Of a DNA stretch of 64,000 bases, positions 18,107 through 26,241 are shown in pieces. The notes beneath the pieces are model-generated. The model was not told the DNA's origin. It saw only the letters and a program-made list of their open reading frames with translations, and did not search any database. Made by a program: the position numbers and the translations under genes. How positions within the stretch are numbered: the stretch's first letter is position 1; each line of letters opens with the position of its first letter. This stretch comes from JAWRCU01 sp033542235 (lineage in GTDB: Bacteria > Pseudomonadota > Alphaproteobacteria > Rhizobiales > Rhizobiaceae): positions 620,001 through 684,000 of the forward strand of contig NZ_JAWRCU010000002.1 in the NCBI RefSeq assembly GCF_033542235.1, given 5' to 3'.

Positions 18107-19870
18107 GTGACTGCCAAGACCAAGAAAATCATGAACGCGCCGGAGAACATCATCCCCGAGATGATCGAGGGGATGATCGGCGCTCATCCCGATTTGCTGC
18201 GCCTATCCGGCGCTACCGGTCGTGCGGTCGTTGCCATCGACGGGCCAAGAGCCGGCAAAGTCGGGGTGGTGGTCGGCGGTGGCTCGGGGCATGAGCCGGC
18301 TTTCGCGGGCTATGTCGGGCGGGGCCTCGCCGATGCGGCAGCGGTCGGCAACGTGTTCGCGTCGCCATCTCCAGAACAGATTCTCGACGCCGCCCGTGCC
18401 GTCGACGGCGGCGCCGGCATCATCTTCCTGTACGGAAACTATTCCGGCGACGTGATGAACTTCGACATGGCGGCGGAAGAGCTGGCAGCCTCCGGCAGCT
18501 CGGTGGAGAGCGTCCAGGTCACTGACGATGTCGCCTCGGCACCGAAAGAGCGCATGAGCGAACGGCGCGGTATTGCCGGCGACTTCTTCGTCTTCAAGAT
18601 CGCAGGCGCAGCGGCTGACCGCATGTTGCCGCTCGGCGAGGTTGTTCGGCTGGCACGTCACGCCAACGCCTCGACCCGCACCATGGGGGTGGCGCTTTCC
18701 GCCTGCTCCCTGCCGCAGACCCGAAGGCCGAATTTCGAGATTCCACCCGATGAGATGGAGATCGGGATGGGTTTGCACGGCGAGCCCGGCGTGCGTCGCG
18801 GCCCGCTTGAAAGCGCCGACAGCCTTGCGGACCATCTTGTCGCGGCGATCATCGCAGATCTCGGCCTGCGCCGAGGCGACGAAGTAGCCGTTCTGGTGAA
18901 CGGCCTCGGCTCCACATCTTCGATGGAGCTCTATCTGCTGCATCGCAGGACGCAGCATATTCTTTCCGAGCAGGGAATCCGCATCGCGCGAAGCTGGGTC
19001 GGGGAATATGCAACGTCGCTGGAGATGGCCGGAGCCTCGATCACTCTGCTCCGGCTGGACGATGAATTGCGTGTGCTGCTCGAGCATCCCTGCCGTTCCA
19101 TCGCGCTGACGGTCGGCGAGTTCGCTGCCGCGGGTGTTTCGCACGCGGCGCCGGCTCACGCGGGTTCGAATATCAGTCCGCAGAAGGCGAGCGTCGCTCC
19201 CGAGCGCAAGGAACTCGTGACGGAAGGCGACGTCACTCCAGCCATTTTCCGTCAAATGATGCGCAGCGTGGGCAGCGTCATTGTCGCTGAGAAGGACTGG
19301 CTGTCCGAACTGGATGGTGTCATCGGCGACGGGGATCACGGCGTCACGATGGAGATCGGCTGGATCGCAGTGGGCAAGGCGCTTGATGCAGCTCCGAAGG
19401 AGGAAACCATCGAGGCGACTTGCAAGCGAATGGCGAAGGCTTTCCTGGACGCAGTCGGCGCCTCGTCCGGACCGCTCTATGCGACGGCATTCCTGCGCGC
19501 CGGCACGGCGGTGGGTGGAAGGCGGAACCTCGATGCTGGCGCGCTGGCGAGCTGGATCGCAGCCGCTTCGCAGGGCATCCAGGACCGAGGTCGTGCGGCG
19601 CCCGGCGACAAGACCATGGTTGACGCCTGGGTTCCGGCCGCCGCCGCCGCAAGCGCGGCCGCGGAGAGGGGAGCCCCATCCATGGAAGTTATGGAGGCGG
19701 CAACCGCCGGTGCCAAGGAAGGCATGGAGAAGACAGCCGGTATCGCGGCTCGCCGCGGACGCTCTTCCAAGCTTGGCGAACGTTCAGTCGGACACATCGA
19801 TCCGGGCGCGGCCTCGACGTATCTGACATTGCGAGCCATGGCGGAGGCCTTGCGGCGGGAACTTGCATAG
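18107..19870 (+). CDS. Dihydroxyacetone-kinase-type ketose kinase (DhaK-DhaL fusion)
   Basis: A 587-residue ATP-dependent kinase. The DhaK part (about 1-340) shows GGGSGHEP near the start and MGLHGEPG with His224, which in this family binds the carbonyl of the ketose covalently. The DhaL part (about 370-587) has GDGDHGVTM (Asp408, Asp410), which binds Mg-ATP, and later GASSGPLYATAF and PGDKTMVDAW. A linker of about 30 residues joins them. Related fusions phosphorylate dihydroxyacetone, erythrulose or apulose. The gene starts with GTG at 18107 after AAGGAT; ATG 18131 is an alternative. Its place between two isomerase genes suggests it phosphorylates the ketose made by the TIM-barrel enzyme. 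Confidence 0.9.
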   Translation: MTAKTKKIMNAPENIIPEMIEGMIGAHPDLLRLSGATGRAVVAIDGPRAGKVGVVVGGGSGHEPAFAGYVGRGLADAAAVGNVFASPSPEQILDAARAVDGGAGIIFLYGNYSGDVMNFDMAAEELAASGSSVESVQVTDDVASAPKERMSERRGIAGDFFVFKIAGAAADRMLPLGEVVRLARHANASTRTMGVALSACSLPQTRRPNFEIPPDEMEIGMGLHGEPGVRRGPLESADSLADHLVAAIIADLGLRRGDEVAVLVNGLGSTSSMELYLLHRRTQHILSEQGIRIARSWVGEYATSLEMAGASITLLRLDDELRVLLEHPCRSIALTVGEFAAAGVSHAAPAHAGSNISPQKASVAPERKELVTEGDVTPAIFRQMMRSVGSVIVAEKDWLSELDGVIGDGDHGVTMEIGWIAVGKALDAAPKEETIEATCKRMAKAFLDAVGASSGPLYATAFLRAGTAVGGRRNLDAGALASWIAAASQGIQDRGRAAPGDKTMVDAWVPAAAAASAAAERGAPSMEVMEAATAGAKEGMEKTAGIAARRGRSSKLGERSVGHIDPGAASTYLTLRAMAEALRRELA

Positions 19871-19898
19871 CGGTCTGAGCCGGGTTTGGAGCGAGAGC

Positions 19899-20450
19899 AT
19901 GGACGATATCTACCGCAAGGCGCTGGACGAGCTGCATGACGTTCTGGTCGCCGTCGACAAGGCGCAAATTGCGACGGCCCTCGACACCATAGCCGGGGCG
20001 CGTCGCATCGCCCTCTACGGCGTCGGGCGAGAAGGGCTCCAGATGAAGGGCTTCGCCATGCGTCTTTTTCACCTTGGGCTCGATGCGCATGTCGTCGGCG
20101 ATATGACCGCTCCGCACATCGGCGAGGGAGATCTTCTGATCGTGTCTGCCGGTCCTGGCGATTTCTCCACGGTCAGCGCATTGATCGGGGTGGCCCGCTC
20201 CGCCGGTGCGAAGAGCCTCTGCGTCACGGCCGAGCCGGAAGGTGCTGCGCCCCGTGTCGCCGATGCCAAGCTGGTAGTGCCTGCTCAAACGATGGCTCGC
20301 GATACGACAGCGCCAAGCTCCGTCTTGCCCATGGGCTCGCTTTATGAGGGCGCGCTTTATGTGCTGTTCGAGATGTTGATACTGCAACTGCGTGAGCGGC
20401 TTGCTGTCGACGCGGGGCAGATGAGATCACGCCATACCAATCTGGAGTGA
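19899..20450 (+). CDS. SIS-domain isomerase, 6-phospho-3-hexuloisomerase-like (HxlB family)
   Basis: A 183-residue SIS protein, the normal length for HxlB. The sugar-phosphate site is seen in ALYGVGREGLQMKGFAMRL, HVVGDMTAPHIGEGDLLIVS and GPGDFSTVS; the tail RSRHTNLE is typical of the family. HxlB enzymes shift the keto group of a hexulose phosphate. No HxlA (hexulose-phosphate synthase) is present, so formaldehyde fixation is unlikely; more likely it isomerises the kinase product. It ends in GTGA, where the stop overlaps the GTG start of the regulator gene. Confidence 0.82.
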   Translation: MDDIYRKALDELHDVLVAVDKAQIATALDTIAGARRIALYGVGREGLQMKGFAMRLFHLGLDAHVVGDMTAPHIGEGDLLIVSAGPGDFSTVSALIGVARSAGAKSLCVTAEPEGAAPRVADAKLVVPAQTMARDTTAPSSVLPMGSLYEGALYVLFEMLILQLRERLAVDAGQMRSRHTNLE

Positions 20451-21490
20451 CACCCGGACCATCTGCTATCCAGCTTCGCGATTTCACCTGCCAAGCAACG
20501 AATCGACGGGCGGATTTCCACGTGCCGGACAAACCCAAACTCGACACGGTCGAAGGCGAATTCCACTCGGATCGTGAGATCGCGCGTGTTGCGTGGCTTT
20601 ATTTCGTCGGCGGGCTGACCCAGCAGGAAATTGCGGATGAGCTGGACACGACCCGGCTGCGCGTCAACAAGATCATCGGCCAGGTCCGTACCGCGGGGCT
20701 GGTCAATATTGAGGTGCGCACGCCGCTCGCCGACTGTGTCGAGCTGGAGGAGCGGCTGAAGGTTCGCTACAGCCTTAAGGGTGCTGTCGTCGTGCCTGCG
20801 CTGATCGATCCGATCGAGCAGCAACGCACGATAGGCGAGGCCGCCGGCGAACTTCTTAACTCGGTCATTGCCGAGCGGGATCTCGGGGTGGGGATAGGAT
20901 GGGGGCGAACGCTTTCGTTTGCGACCAGGCGGCTTGAGACCCGCCCAAATCCGAATTCCTGGGTTGTGGGATTAATGGGCGGCGTCACGCGCGCTTCGCT
21001 CACCAACACCTTCGAGGTTGCAATGTCGGTGGCAAAGGCGCTCGGACTCGAATGCCACTATTTGACCGCCCCCATATATTGTTCCAGCCCCGAGAGCCTC
21101 GAGGCACTGCTGCACAATGACGAGATTGCCGATGTGCTGGCGCGGACCGAAATTGCCGACGTAGCGCTGATCGCCTGTGGAGATCTTCACGAGCGTTCGC
21201 CAATTCCCTCCCTTCGGGTCGTGAAGGACAATCTTGACGAGTTGGAACGCCTCGGCGCAGTCGGCGAGACGCTTGGTTACTTCCTGAGGGCGGACGGCAC
21301 GCTTGTCGAGCATCCGTTGAACAGATCCGTCATGGCGATCTCTCTGGAAGCGCTTCGCCAGAAGCCGGTGTCGATCCTGGCATCAGGCGGCCTTTACAAG
21401 GCACGGATCATCCGGGCTACGCTGGTCGGGGGCTATGTCAACCATTTGGTCACCGACGAAGCCGTCGCACGCACCCTGTTGAGTCCTTAG
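20447..21490 (+). CDS. SorC/DeoR-type sugar-binding transcriptional regulator
   Basis: A 347-residue regulator. The N-terminal helix-turn-helix is LTQQEIADELDTTRLRVNKI, and the C-terminal effector domain has the sugar-binding layout GVGIGWGRTL, VVGLMGGVTR and the late SILASGGLYKARIIRATLVG. Proteins of this type (EryD, SorC) are released from DNA by phosphorylated sugars made by their operons. It overlaps the isomerase gene by four bases, so it is the last gene of the operon and probably controls it. GTG 20522 is an alternative start that would remove 25 non-conserved residues. Confidence 0.88.
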   Translation: MTPGPSAIQLRDFTCQATNRRADFHVPDKPKLDTVEGEFHSDREIARVAWLYFVGGLTQQEIADELDTTRLRVNKIIGQVRTAGLVNIEVRTPLADCVELEERLKVRYSLKGAVVVPALIDPIEQQRTIGEAAGELLNSVIAERDLGVGIGWGRTLSFATRRLETRPNPNSWVVGLMGGVTRASLTNTFEVAMSVAKALGLECHYLTAPIYCSSPESLEALLHNDEIADVLARTEIADVALIACGDLHERSPIPSLRVVKDNLDELERLGAVGETLGYFLRADGTLVEHPLNRSVMAISLEALRQKPVSILASGGLYKARIIRATLVGGYVNHLVTDEAVARTLLSP

Positions 21491-21506
21491 GGTCCGAGGC
21501 GATCCG

Positions 21507-21674
21507 TCAGGCTGGCCCGCCGCCTTCTTCGTCGGACGCGAGGTCTTCGGGCTGCCCGGGAGGCTCCTTGGAGCGTTCCTTCTCGTGGTTTTCATCGCGT
21601 TTGAGCTGGCGGTCGATAACTTCGCGCGAGCCTTCGGCCGGATCTTCCTGAGGTTTGTTCTGTTCCTTGCCCAT
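21507..21674 (-). CDS. Small charged conserved protein (55 residues)
   Basis: A 55-residue, very hydrophilic protein (MGKEQNKPQEDPAEGSREVI and a tail of Glu, Lys, Asp and Pro). GTCAAGGAGA precedes the ATG at 21674, a near-perfect ribosome binding site. Similar short acidic/basic proteins occur widely in rhizobia without known function; it is probably disordered. It faces the sugar operon regulator gene across a 16-base gap. Confidence 0.65.
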   Translation of the reverse strand: MGKEQNKPQEDPAEGSREVIDRQLKRDENHEKERSKEPPGQPEDLASDEEGGGPA

Positions 21675-22116
21675 GGCGCATCTCCTTGACAGGCCGAAGG
21701 GATAAGCCGCCGTTTTGTTCCGAGAGGTGGTTCGATGCCGATCGCGAGGGTCCCACGCTCGGAATCTGCGTGCGACCGTCCTCACCCTATGCTGAGCAGC
21801 GATCGGTTTGTCCGTGATGGAGGGGCACGTCGGATGTTCCCGCGCGACTGCAGGGTTGAACGGAACAGGGAACCGCGTTGGCTTCATGACTTTACGCTCC
21901 TCGCCGCCTTCGAGCAGGGGCGCTAGTTCGTGCGCGTTGCGACGCTGTCACTTGAGTTGTGTCATGCAGGACGGAAGCTGGGTTACGCGCCGACGAGCGC
22001 CTGCCGCGGCACACTGCCACTAATAGTGCGCGGAAGTCCTTGGTCGACCCTGCTTGATCCTCTGCCATAATAATGTATACATTATGACACTAGAGAATCG
22101 GCAGCAGTGACTGGGC
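21675..22116. other. Intergenic region with operator for the accessory cluster
   Basis: About 440 bases without a supported gene. The right end contains the palindromic operator at 22070-22085, next to the start of the aminotransferase gene at 22117. The left end contains the promoter of the small charged protein on the minus strand. Confidence 0.5.
22070..22085. promoter_or_regulatory. Palindromic operator, site 1 (likely GntR)
   Basis: ATAATGTATACATTAT is a perfect 16-bp palindrome. It is of the TGTATACA type bound by FadR/FCD-class GntR regulators, one of which is encoded at 23448. A TTGATC at 22054 and TATACA within the site, 16 bases apart, could be -35 and -10 boxes, so binding would block the promoter. 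Confidence 0.75.
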
Positions 22117-23451
22117 ATGTCAGCAATTCGGGCAACTAACGATTTCATCGGCGCTGAACTGGCGCTGGCCGAGGAGCGGTATGCTCGCCGGAACCCCACC
22201 AGCGGGAAGCATTTCGAGCGTGCCGCGCGCTCTATGCCCGGCGGGAACACGCGTTCAGCGCTTCATTTTGATCCTTTCCCGCTCTATGTGGCCAGCAGCA
22301 GCGGTGCAACGATCACCGACGCCGATGGACACCACTATCTCGATGCGCTGGGCGAGTTCACGGCTGGCATCTACGGCCACCGCAATGCGGTCATCATACA
22401 GGCTATTGAAGACGTTTTGGCCCGTGGCTTCTCGAACGGAGCGCCGAGCGAGGCCGAAATACGGCTGGCCGAGCTCATGTGCGAGCGATTCCCCAGCGTT
22501 GAAGCGATACGCTTCTGCAACTCGGGGACCGAGGCGACGCTCTACGCTCTGACGCTGGCGAAGGTCGCGACCCGGCGCAACGGCATCCTGGCCTTCTCCG
22601 CCGCCTATCACGGGGGCACCTTCGTGTTCGCGGACGGGGGCAGTCTCATGAACGTGCCTTTCGATTGGTCGATCGCCCGGTACAATGACGAGACTTCGGT
22701 GCGGGAGATCTTCGCGGAGCGGGCAGATACGCTTGCGGCCGTGATTGTCGAACCGGTGATGAGCAATGGCGGCTGCATCCCCGCAGCTCCGGAATTCCTG
22801 GCTCTGCTTCGGACACTGTGCGACGCGCATGGCGTGCAGTTGATCTTCGATGAAATCGTCACCTCCCGAATGGGTTACGGTGGCGTGCAAGCGATAACAG
22901 GCGTCATCCCGGATCTCACGACATTCGGAAAGTATGTCGGCGCCGGATTTTCGTCGGGCGCGTTCGGCGGCCGGCGTGAACTGATGGAGTTGATGGATCC
23001 GACGCGCCCCGGATCGTTGCCGCATGCCGGCACCTTCAACAACAATCTGTTCTCGATGACGGCGGGGGCGGCAGCCCTCGAAAAGGAGTTTACCCGCGAG
23101 CGTGCCGATGTGCTGTTTGCAGAGGGCGAAGAGCTCCGAACCCGGCTGAACGCTGCCCTGCTACGGGCCGCGGTGCCCGCTCAGTTCACCGGCATGGGCT
23201 CGATCATGAACATTCACTTCGTTCAGCGCCCCATCCGGCGTCCGGAGGATACACATGGCGCCGACAAGCGATTGCTGGCATTGCTGCATTTGGACCTCAT
23301 GGAACGCGGCGTGTTTATCGCCCGCCGCGGTCAAATCAATCTCAGCCTGCCCATGGTAAAGGCCGATCTCGATCGCATCGTCGAGGCGGTGTCGGATTTC
23401 GCCCATCACCGGAAGGCGCTAATTGAGGCGGTGCCCACCGTCTCAGAATGA
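22117..23451 (+). CDS. Class III aminotransferase (glutamate-1-semialdehyde aminomutase-like)
   Basis: A 444-residue PLP enzyme. Family marks: MPGGNTRSALHFDPFPLYV, the FCNSGTEATLYALTLAK phosphate-binding loop, AYHGG, the IVEPVMSNGG segment, LIFDEIVTSR with the PLP-binding Asp, and TTFGKYVGAGFSSGAFGG with the Schiff-base Lys. Relatives that are not HemL act on beta-amino acids or other amines. Since it is the first gene of a GntR-controlled catabolic operon it probably deaminates a pathway intermediate rather than making heme. It overlaps the regulator gene by four bases. It lies 31 bases after the palindromic operator. Confidence 0.88.
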   Translation: MSAIRATNDFIGAELALAEERYARRNPTSGKHFERAARSMPGGNTRSALHFDPFPLYVASSSGATITDADGHHYLDALGEFTAGIYGHRNAVIIQAIEDVLARGFSNGAPSEAEIRLAELMCERFPSVEAIRFCNSGTEATLYALTLAKVATRRNGILAFSAAYHGGTFVFADGGSLMNVPFDWSIARYNDETSVREIFAERADTLAAVIVEPVMSNGGCIPAAPEFLALLRTLCDAHGVQLIFDEIVTSRMGYGGVQAITGVIPDLTTFGKYVGAGFSSGAFGGRRELMELMDPTRPGSLPHAGTFNNNLFSMTAGAAALEKEFTRERADVLFAEGEELRTRLNAALLRAAVPAQFTGMGSIMNIHFVQRPIRRPEDTHGADKRLLALLHLDLMERGVFIARRGQINLSLPMVKADLDRIVEAVSDFAHHRKALIEAVPTVSE

Positions 23452-24119
23452 GAGCCGCAATGAGTCTTGCTCCCCAGTTCCAGCACCGCAACCTTCCTCA
23501 GCACGTGGCTGATCACATCGTATTACTGATCGCTGCTGGCGAACTCACTCCGGGCGAGCGTGTGTTCGAAAAGGACATTTGTGAGCGGCTGAACGTCAGT
23601 CGGATACCCGTGCGCGAAGCGTTCCGCCTGCTGCAGGCTCAGGGCGTCATTCGCGGGGAACCTAACCGGGGATCATTTGTGACGGAGCTCGGTTCAGAGC
23701 AGATCGCCGAGATGATGGAGGTTCGGATCGTCGTGGAGCGGATCGCTGGGCGCCATGTGATCAGGCGGAGCAAGGGTGACCCGGCAATTCTCGACGCCGT
23801 CCGCCGATGCATGGATGCGCTGCACCGCGCCATCCGCAACAATGATCGGCTGGAGTACTGCCAAGCAGACCTTGCATTCCACTCCACGATCATCGAGCTT
23901 GCGGACAGCCCCATCCTTCAACCAATCTGGGAGTCGCTGTCGCGCGGCATCCTGGTGTACCTGATGCAGGAGAGGCGGCTTGAGGAATCGTATGACCGAT
24001 CGATTTCCGATCACGAACGGTTAATCGCACTTCTTGCGACTGGTGACTCGAAAGGTTACGAAGCCGAAATCGGGCGTCATGTGATGGCTCCCGCGCATTT
24101 CGAGGCCGCACCGCTATGA
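23448..24119 (+). CDS. GntR-family regulator (FadR/FCD subfamily)
   Basis: A 223-residue repressor. The N-terminal winged helix has GERVFEKDICERLNVSRIPV followed by REAFRLLQAQGVI and RGSFV. The C-terminal FCD domain keeps the likely metal ligands Asp and His in DLAFHSTI, His in SDHERLIALL and His in IGRHVM. It overlaps genes on both sides by four bases. Two TGTATACA-type palindromes, before 22117 and before 25238, are its expected binding sites, so it should control itself and the transport block. The effector is probably a carboxylic intermediate. ATG 23460 is an alternative start. Confidence 0.9.
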   Translation: MRAAMSLAPQFQHRNLPQHVADHIVLLIAAGELTPGERVFEKDICERLNVSRIPVREAFRLLQAQGVIRGEPNRGSFVTELGSEQIAEMMEVRIVVERIAGRHVIRRSKGDPAILDAVRRCMDALHRAIRNNDRLEYCQADLAFHSTIIELADSPILQPIWESLSRGILVYLMQERRLEESYDRSISDHERLIALLATGDSKGYEAEIGRHVMAPAHFEAAPL

Positions 24120-25123
24120 AACGTCGGCTCGGTCGCACAAGCCTCGAACTTTCGCCCGTTGGGCTTGGCGGCGTGCCGCTCGGCGAAATCTACCGCACCG
24201 TTCCGGAGCCGCAGGCGCGGGCAACGCTGGAAGCCGCCTGGGATGCCGGGATCCGCTACTACGATACCTCGCCCTGGTATGGCCGCGGCCTCAGCGAACT
24301 GCGCTTCGGTTCCATGTTGCGCCAGCAGCCCCGGCAAGACTTCGTGCTCTCGACCAAGGTTGGCCGCACCTTCCACCGACCGCAGGACCCGTCAATTTTC
24401 AAGGGCGCCTTCTGGAAGGGCGGTCTGTCTTTCGAGCATCGCTTCGACTACACCTATGACGGCATTATGCGGTCCTACGACCAGAGCCTGATGCGCCTTG
24501 GCCTCAACACCATCGACCTGTTGCTGATCCATGACTTGGACGTTGCCGAGATCGGGTCGGATGATCTGGTGAAGCAGTACTTCACAGACCTCGAGCGCTC
24601 GGGGTGGCGGGCACTCGAGACGCTGCGCCACTATGGCGAAATTGCCGGCATCGGCGCCGGCGTCAACATAATGGGGACGATTCCGGAATTCCTGCGCCGG
24701 TTCGAGCTGGATTTCTTCCTCGTCGCCATGCCCTACACGCTGCTCGACCAGGCGCCGTTGGACCATGAGTTCCCGCTCTGTGAAGAACGGGGGGTTGGAG
24801 TTGTGATCGGATCGCCCTTCGCGTCCGGAATCCTTGCAACCGGGGCCTCTGCATCTGAACCGCAGTACAATTACCTGCCGGCGCCTCCGGCCATGCTCGA
24901 CAAGGTGAGGCGCATCGAAAAGCTGTGTGTCGACTTCGGAGTGCCGCTTAAGGCGGCGGCCTACCAATTTCCGCTACGGCACAAGATTGTCGCCAGCGTG
25001 GTGTCCGGCGCCGATACCCCAGAGATGGCCCGGGAAAACGCCGGCCTGGTCGACATCGAAATTCCCAATGAATTCTGGTCTGCCCTCCGCGACCAGGGTT
25101 TGGTTCACTCACTGTCGCCCTGA
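24116..25123 (+). CDS. Aldo/keto reductase (aldose or pyridoxal dehydrogenase-like)
   Basis: A 335-residue NAD(P)-dependent oxidoreductase with a (beta/alpha)8 fold. The catalytic tetrad is visible: Asp and Tyr in YYDTSPWYGRG, Lys in LSTKVGR and His in LLLIHDLD. The opening RRLGRTSLELSPVGLGG and the C-terminal VVSGADTPEMARENAG match the subfamily of D-threo-aldose 1-dehydrogenase and pyridoxal 4-dehydrogenase. It could oxidise a free sugar released by the nucleoside hydrolase encoded downstream. Its ATG overlaps the GntR stop by four bases. Confidence 0.87.
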   Translation: MKRRLGRTSLELSPVGLGGVPLGEIYRTVPEPQARATLEAAWDAGIRYYDTSPWYGRGLSELRFGSMLRQQPRQDFVLSTKVGRTFHRPQDPSIFKGAFWKGGLSFEHRFDYTYDGIMRSYDQSLMRLGLNTIDLLLIHDLDVAEIGSDDLVKQYFTDLERSGWRALETLRHYGEIAGIGAGVNIMGTIPEFLRRFELDFFLVAMPYTLLDQAPLDHEFPLCEERGVGVVIGSPFASGILATGASASEPQYNYLPAPPAMLDKVRRIEKLCVDFGVPLKAAAYQFPLRHKIVASVVSGADTPEMARENAGLVDIEIPNEFWSALRDQGLVHSLSP

Positions 25124-25159
25124 TCCCCGGGCCGATGGCCAGGCTAGACCATGATCCCC

Positions 25160-25187
25160 TTGACTTTATGAATGTATACATTATTAC
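25160..25187 (+). promoter_or_regulatory. Promoter with palindromic operator, site 2 (likely GntR)
   Basis: AATGTATACATT at 25171-25182 is a 12-bp palindrome sharing 14 identical bases (AATGTATACATTAT) with site 1. It lies between a TTGACT (25160-25165) and a TATTAC (25182-25187) that could be -35 and -10 boxes 16 bases apart. The transport block begins at 25238. Confidence 0.75.
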
Positions 25188-25237
25188 AATCGGTGCAGTG
25201 AGACCCGTCAAAGGCGGCGCTCCGAGGGAGAACAAAA

Positions 25238-26236
25238 ATGCGATCAGCTCTTTTGGCCGCCAGTGCGGCAGCAATCTTGGCAGCACTTTCCACCAGTGTG
25301 GCCTTCGCCGATCCTGGGCTTCTCTATGACCTGGGCGGAAAATTCGACCGCTCGTTCAACGAGAACGCGTTCAGCGGCGCTGAACGATTCAAGCAGGAAA
25401 CCGGCGTGAACTTCTTGGAGTTCGAACTCAGCAACGATGCTCAGCGCGAGCAGGCGCTGCGGACTTTTGCGCAGAACGGAGTAAACCCGATTGCTGTCGT
25501 CGGCTTCTCTTGGGCACCTGCGCTGGAGAAGGTCGCGAAAGAGTTCCCGGACGCGCACTTCGCTATCGTCGACGCTACGGTCGACTTGCCGAACGTGCAG
25601 TCGATCGAATTCAAGTACGGCGAAGGAGCGTTCGTAGTCGGAGCGCTTGCCGGCCTCAAGACTAAGACCGGCACTGTGGGCTTCGTCGGCGGTATGGACG
25701 TGCCGATCATCAAGGACTTCGCGTGCGCCTTCCACCACGGCGCTGCCTATACCAAGCCCGGCGTGCGATACATCGAGAACATGACGGGCCCGACGCCCTC
25801 GGCCTGGAACGACCCTACCCGCGGCCGCGAACTGGCGCTTGGACAATACGATCGCGGCGCAGACATCATCTTCGCCGCTGCCGGAGGCACGACTGTCGGC
25901 ATTCTTCAGGCCGCCGCCGATGCCGACAAGCTGGCGATCGGCGTCGGCTTGAACCAGAACAGCTTGCATCCCGGCCATGTTCTGACCTCCGCAACCGCGG
26001 AAGTGGGCCTTGGTATCTATTTGACCTTCAAGGAGGCCCAGGACGGCACCTGGCGCCCAGGTGTGAAGCAGCTTGGCCTTGCCGAGAAGGGGGTGGGTTG
26101 GTCGCTGGACGAGAACAACAAGCCCCTCTTGACCGATGACGAAATCGCCAAGGTCGATGGAATCGTTGCCGACATCATCGCAGGGAAAATCCAGGTGCCG
26201 AGTTATATCCAGACCGGCGCCTGCCCGGCACCCTGA
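25238..26236 (+). CDS. BMP-family (PnrA-like) nucleoside-type binding protein
   Basis: A 332-residue periplasmic binding protein with signal peptide RSALLAASAAAILAALSTSV ending at AFA. BMP family marks: LYDLGGKFDRSFNENAFSGA, then SIEFKYGEGAFVVGALAGL, KTGTVGFVGGMDVPIIKDF, DIIFAAAGGTTVGILQAA and a late GVGLNQNSLHPGHVLTSATA. Related proteins bind purine nucleosides. It lacks the lipobox of many BMP proteins. GAGGGAGAAC precedes the ATG. It is the first gene of the transport and breakdown block; the operator lies about 55 bases upstream. Confidence 0.9.
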   Translation: MRSALLAASAAAILAALSTSVAFADPGLLYDLGGKFDRSFNENAFSGAERFKQETGVNFLEFELSNDAQREQALRTFAQNGVNPIAVVGFSWAPALEKVAKEFPDAHFAIVDATVDLPNVQSIEFKYGEGAFVVGALAGLKTKTGTVGFVGGMDVPIIKDFACAFHHGAAYTKPGVRYIENMTGPTPSAWNDPTRGRELALGQYDRGADIIFAAAGGTTVGILQAAADADKLAIGVGLNQNSLHPGHVLTSATAEVGLGIYLTFKEAQDGTWRPGVKQLGLAEKGVGWSLDENNKPLLTDDEIAKVDGIVADIIAGKIQVPSYIQTGACPAP

Positions 26237-26241
26237 TCGTC

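Noticed and set aside
13609..21490. Erythritol catabolic operon (eryABCD type)
   Set aside because: There is no EryA-type kinase or EryB-type dehydrogenase; the regulator resembles EryD only at family level.
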